DNA from: Vigna angularis | Lineage: Eukaryota > Streptophyta > Magnoliopsida > Fabales > Fabaceae | NCBI RefSeq assembly: GCF_016808095.1 | Contig: NC_068972.1 | Location: 38,099,029 to 38,163,028, forward strand | Direction of reading: 5' to 3' | Length of the DNA stretch: 64,000 nt | Shown here: positions 61,184 to 64,000 of the stretch, in pieces | Layout: each line of letters begins with the position of its first letter | Numbering within the stretch: position 1 is the stretch's first letter | Notes under the pieces: model-generated | Database searches by the model: none | Seen by the model: only the letters and a program-made list of their open reading frames with translations | What the model was told of the DNA's origin: nothing | Made by a program: the position numbers and the translations under genes

Positions 61184-62462
61184 AATATGAATTTGACATA
61201 AAATGATATTTTTCTTTATTAGAACTTTTTGGAGTTCTAAGTATAAGAACTTAATTTTGATCTTATTAGTTAACATATAATGATCAAACTCATGACCTAT
61301 CACTTACATTTGAGTGTGACATCAATATCCTTCACCAAATTCAATATCATAATAATCTTTTTGGTTTCACACCAATTGGTATCAAAGTTTTGACTCTTGA
61401 TATTCAATGATTTTTGAGTTCAATATGTTTTTGTTTTCTTAACTTTGAGTGAAAATTGAAATTAGTCTACTTTCACCTAATTTAGTCTTCTTTCTTTAGA
61501 AATGTGTAGATTCAGTCCTTTTGACATTTCAAATGTGTTTCTCAACTAACATTGAAGAAAAAAAATATGTTAGATGATGTAAACAACTCAAATGTTATCA
61601 TGAAATGTATTTGAAACATTAAATAAACTTCACCAAATTTGGTTAAAAGGACGAAATTTATGCATTTCTAAAGTTAAGGGACTAAATTGAGCTCAAGTTT
61701 CGAAGAGAGACCAATTCTAATTTTCATTACAAGTTAAGGAACAAAAAAATATATTTAACCCATGGTTTTTTTTATATACTTGAATATTTTATTTGTATTT
61801 TCAAACTATATTGGTGCTAAAATTACCCAAAAACTTAATGTCTATCACAAATTGTTTGTTGATGAGTTTGTTTTACAAATTGAGAGAAAATTGAATGATA
61901 ATTTTGAGGAGAGAAAAGAAAATAAAAGAAAGAACAAAGTTATAGAGATAAAGAGAAAATGTTTGATAAATATTGAAAAAACATGCTTAAATTGTGATGA
62001 AAGAGAGATGGAGAGAAAGGAAAATATAGAAAACAATATTAGTGAAGTCAAAGAAATAAAAAAAAAAGTTGAGAGAGAAAGAAATTAAAGAAAAAAACAT
62101 AGAAGTAAAGAGAAAAAGTTGAGAGAGAAAAACATTGAAGAGAAGGAGTTGAGAAAAAAAAAAGAAATGGAAGAAAATGTGTTCAGAGAAAAATAAGTTA
62201 AATATAAGTAGTTATGAGAAAAAGAAATTAAAGAAAAAAACATAGAAGTATAGAGAAAAAGATAAATAAACACGGAGGAAAACATAAGGTGCTTTTTGTT
62301 ATAATATTTTAATAATATTGCAAAAGTTAAAACGTTTTTGAACGTTTGTTTTAGAACGTTGGCAACGGGAAAAATAAACAATTATTAAGCAATGTTAAAA
62401 TTTTTATTTAAATCATTTATGATTTTTAATTTTTTTTATTTTCTTGATTCTTACCTAATTCT
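61184..62462. other. Intergenic stretch with purine-rich repeats
   Basis: No gene recognised. From about 61880 to 62290 the plus strand is built of diverged GAGAGAAA and AAAGAAATTAAAGAA repeats. A segment containing AAAGAAATTAAAGAAAAAAACA recurs at about 62076 and 62222 (split here: AAAGAAATTAAAG, AAAAAAACATAGAAGTA). Confidence 0.5.
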
Positions 62463-64000
62463 ATAAATAGAGAGCTCTTCCTCCATTTCAAAACACATCA
62501 AAAAATTATCTTCTCTCATCTTCTTCTCTTCTTAGTTTCATCGTTTTTCTCTTTTTCCCTTCTAAAATTATTCTGGGTTATTTTTTATACTCTTTTTAGA
62601 GATGTTTGCTAATTCGTAGACCCTCAAAAATATTCTGGGAAGTTCCTGTTGTATCTTGGGGGACTTGCGCAATACACCACGGATAAGTCCTTAAGGACAG
62701 TGAAACTACACGCCTCAGGAAATAATGTTTTGTCAACTTTTCACAACAATTTAAGGACTTATGGCTGACATCAACAACATGCCTTCGAGGAGTCAAACCA
62801 TTGTTTTCAGAACCCATACGGTCTTCGCAAAGTCACTTCTGGATGTGTCAAAAATCGAGGTTTTCTTTGGACAGAACTTCTGGCGCTAGCAAGAATGCGT
62901 GTCCACCCTTTTAGACATGTATGGAGTTGTTGCTGCTCTCAAAAGGTACATACACAAATCTGATCTCAAAAAGAAAAATAATTTTCTTAAATCCTGTCCC
63001 AATGAATCTAAACCCACTAGAGTAAGAAACGACAATCCTCCTAGGGCAAATATACTCGAAGGATATGTCATTATTGTTGTGGTCATTTCTCAAGTAAATC
63101 TGATGGCCAATGTGAGCAAATGGGTGGTAGACTCTGGTGCTACCACGCATATCTGTGCAAACAGAAGTGCCTTTACCTCTTACACTAGTGTAGGGGATGA
63201 ACAAGAACACGTCTACCTCGGAGATTCCAAGACCACTCCTGTTCTAGAAAAGGGAAAGTTCTTCTTAAGCTCACATCTGGAAAGACTCTGGCCTTGAGTG
63301 ATGTGCTACATGTGCCATCAATCAGAGTTAATTCAATCTCTATAGAACTATTGGGAAAGGTGGGGGTTAAAGTGTCTTTTGAGTCTGACAAGATCATTAT
63401 GACAAAAAATAATGTTTTCGTGGAGAAGGGATATTGTGATCAAGGACTCGTCGTTCTAAATATTTCTGAAAATATTAAGGAATCAAATTCTTCTGCTTAT
63501 ATTGTTGACTCGTATGATATATGACATTCTAGATTAGGTCATGTGAATTCCTCGTATGTTTTGAAATTACAATGACTAGGATTAATTAATATGCATGATA
63601 AACAAAGTAGTAAATGTGATATATGTGTATAATCTAAATTAACAAAGAAAACATGTTTTTCTATAGAACGTCAAACTGAACTATTAGGGTTAATTCATAC
63701 TAATCTAGCTTATATGAAACAAACCATGTCTAGAGGAGGTAAAAATTATTTTGTGACCTTTATAGATGATTATTCTAGATACACCAAAGTTTACTTAATC
63801 AAACATAAAGATGAAGCCTTTGATGTGTTTCTAACCTATAAAGCAGAAGTAGAAAATCAATTGAATAAGAAGATTAAGAGAATTAGATCAGATAGAGGTG
63901 GTGAGTATGTACTGTTTAATGAATTTTTTGTTAAAGAAGGTATTATTCATGAAGTAACCCCACCATATTCACCTAAGTCTAATGGCGTAGTTGAGAGAAA
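62463..64000 (+). pseudogene. Ty1/copia element, 5' part, running off the window
   Basis: A TATAAATAGAGAG at 62463 may be the LTR promoter; the LTR borders were not fixed and no TGGTATCAGAGC primer site was seen. Gag starts at 62761 (MADINNMPSRSQTIVF) and is stopped by TAG at 62891. Most of gag appears deleted. Protease (WVVDSGATTHICANRS, 63121 onward) keeps DSG. After a frameshift near 63270 come the pre-integrase (LHVPSIRVNSISIEL), the zinc-binding HSRLGHVNSSYVLKL with stops, and the integrase core (TFIDDYSRYTK near 63752, RSDRGGEY near 63885). The window ends at SPKSNGVVER. At least three in-frame stops show it is inactive. Confidence 0.8.

Overview
This is plant nuclear DNA. It is AT-rich and intron-rich, with long microsatellites and many nested transposable elements. 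The single recognisable host gene and the repeat types (CACTA elements with a CACTACTACAAAA terminus, Mutator-like elements with long terminal inverted repeats, short-LTR Ty1/copia elements, a TRIM of a type I associate with legumes) suggest a legume, plausibly a Phaseoleae such as Vigna or Phaseolus. The species is inference.

The host gene is a chloroplast NADPH-dependent thioredoxin reductase C (NTRC), on the minus strand from 34444 to 20183. I could place ten coding exons at canonical splice sites. They join into an uninterrupted 520-codon reading frame: transit peptide, FAD/NADPH reductase with CAIC, then thioredoxin domain with CGPC. Intron 8 is 7.7 kb and separates the exon carrying the thioredoxin CGPC from the rest of that domain. 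It is filled with nested elements: two Ty1/copia remnants, a TRIM inside one of them, a third copia remnant, and a Mutator-like element that splits the third remnant's LTR.

Layout: 1-2085 has no gene. 2086-7993 is a damaged CACTA-like element (GACGTCCGA subterminal repeats, Ulp1/C48 protease fragment) containing a second CACTA (2283-6142), which itself contains a solo LTR (3312-5689). 7994-19563 holds a LINE-type RNase H remnant, two hAT-like elements, a Mutator-like element (11584-12827) and a diverged LTR-like repeat. 19564-19814 is a solo copia LTR just beyond the 3' end of NTRC. 20183-34444 is NTRC. 35909-40498 is a full-length but frame-broken Ty1/copia element on the minus strand. 41808-43066 is a foldback-like element. 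43201-49016 is a large CACTA that carries a Ulp1/C48 fragment and a captured exon of a SOUL heme-binding protein, with another CACTA (44774-46220) nested in it. 49028-51557 is a solo LTR with minisatellite and hairpin arrays. 51563-56539 shows nothing supportable. 56545-59540 is an internally deleted copia element with an intact LTR pair. 59813-61174 is a third Mutator-like element. 62463-64000 is the 5' part of another copia element that runs off the window.

Many insertions are confirmed by target-site duplications read directly: 9 bp for the three Mutator-like elements, 8 bp for a hAT, 3 bp for two CACTAs, and 5 bp for two copia elements, the TRIM and two solo LTRs. No tRNA, rRNA or CRISPR array was recognised.
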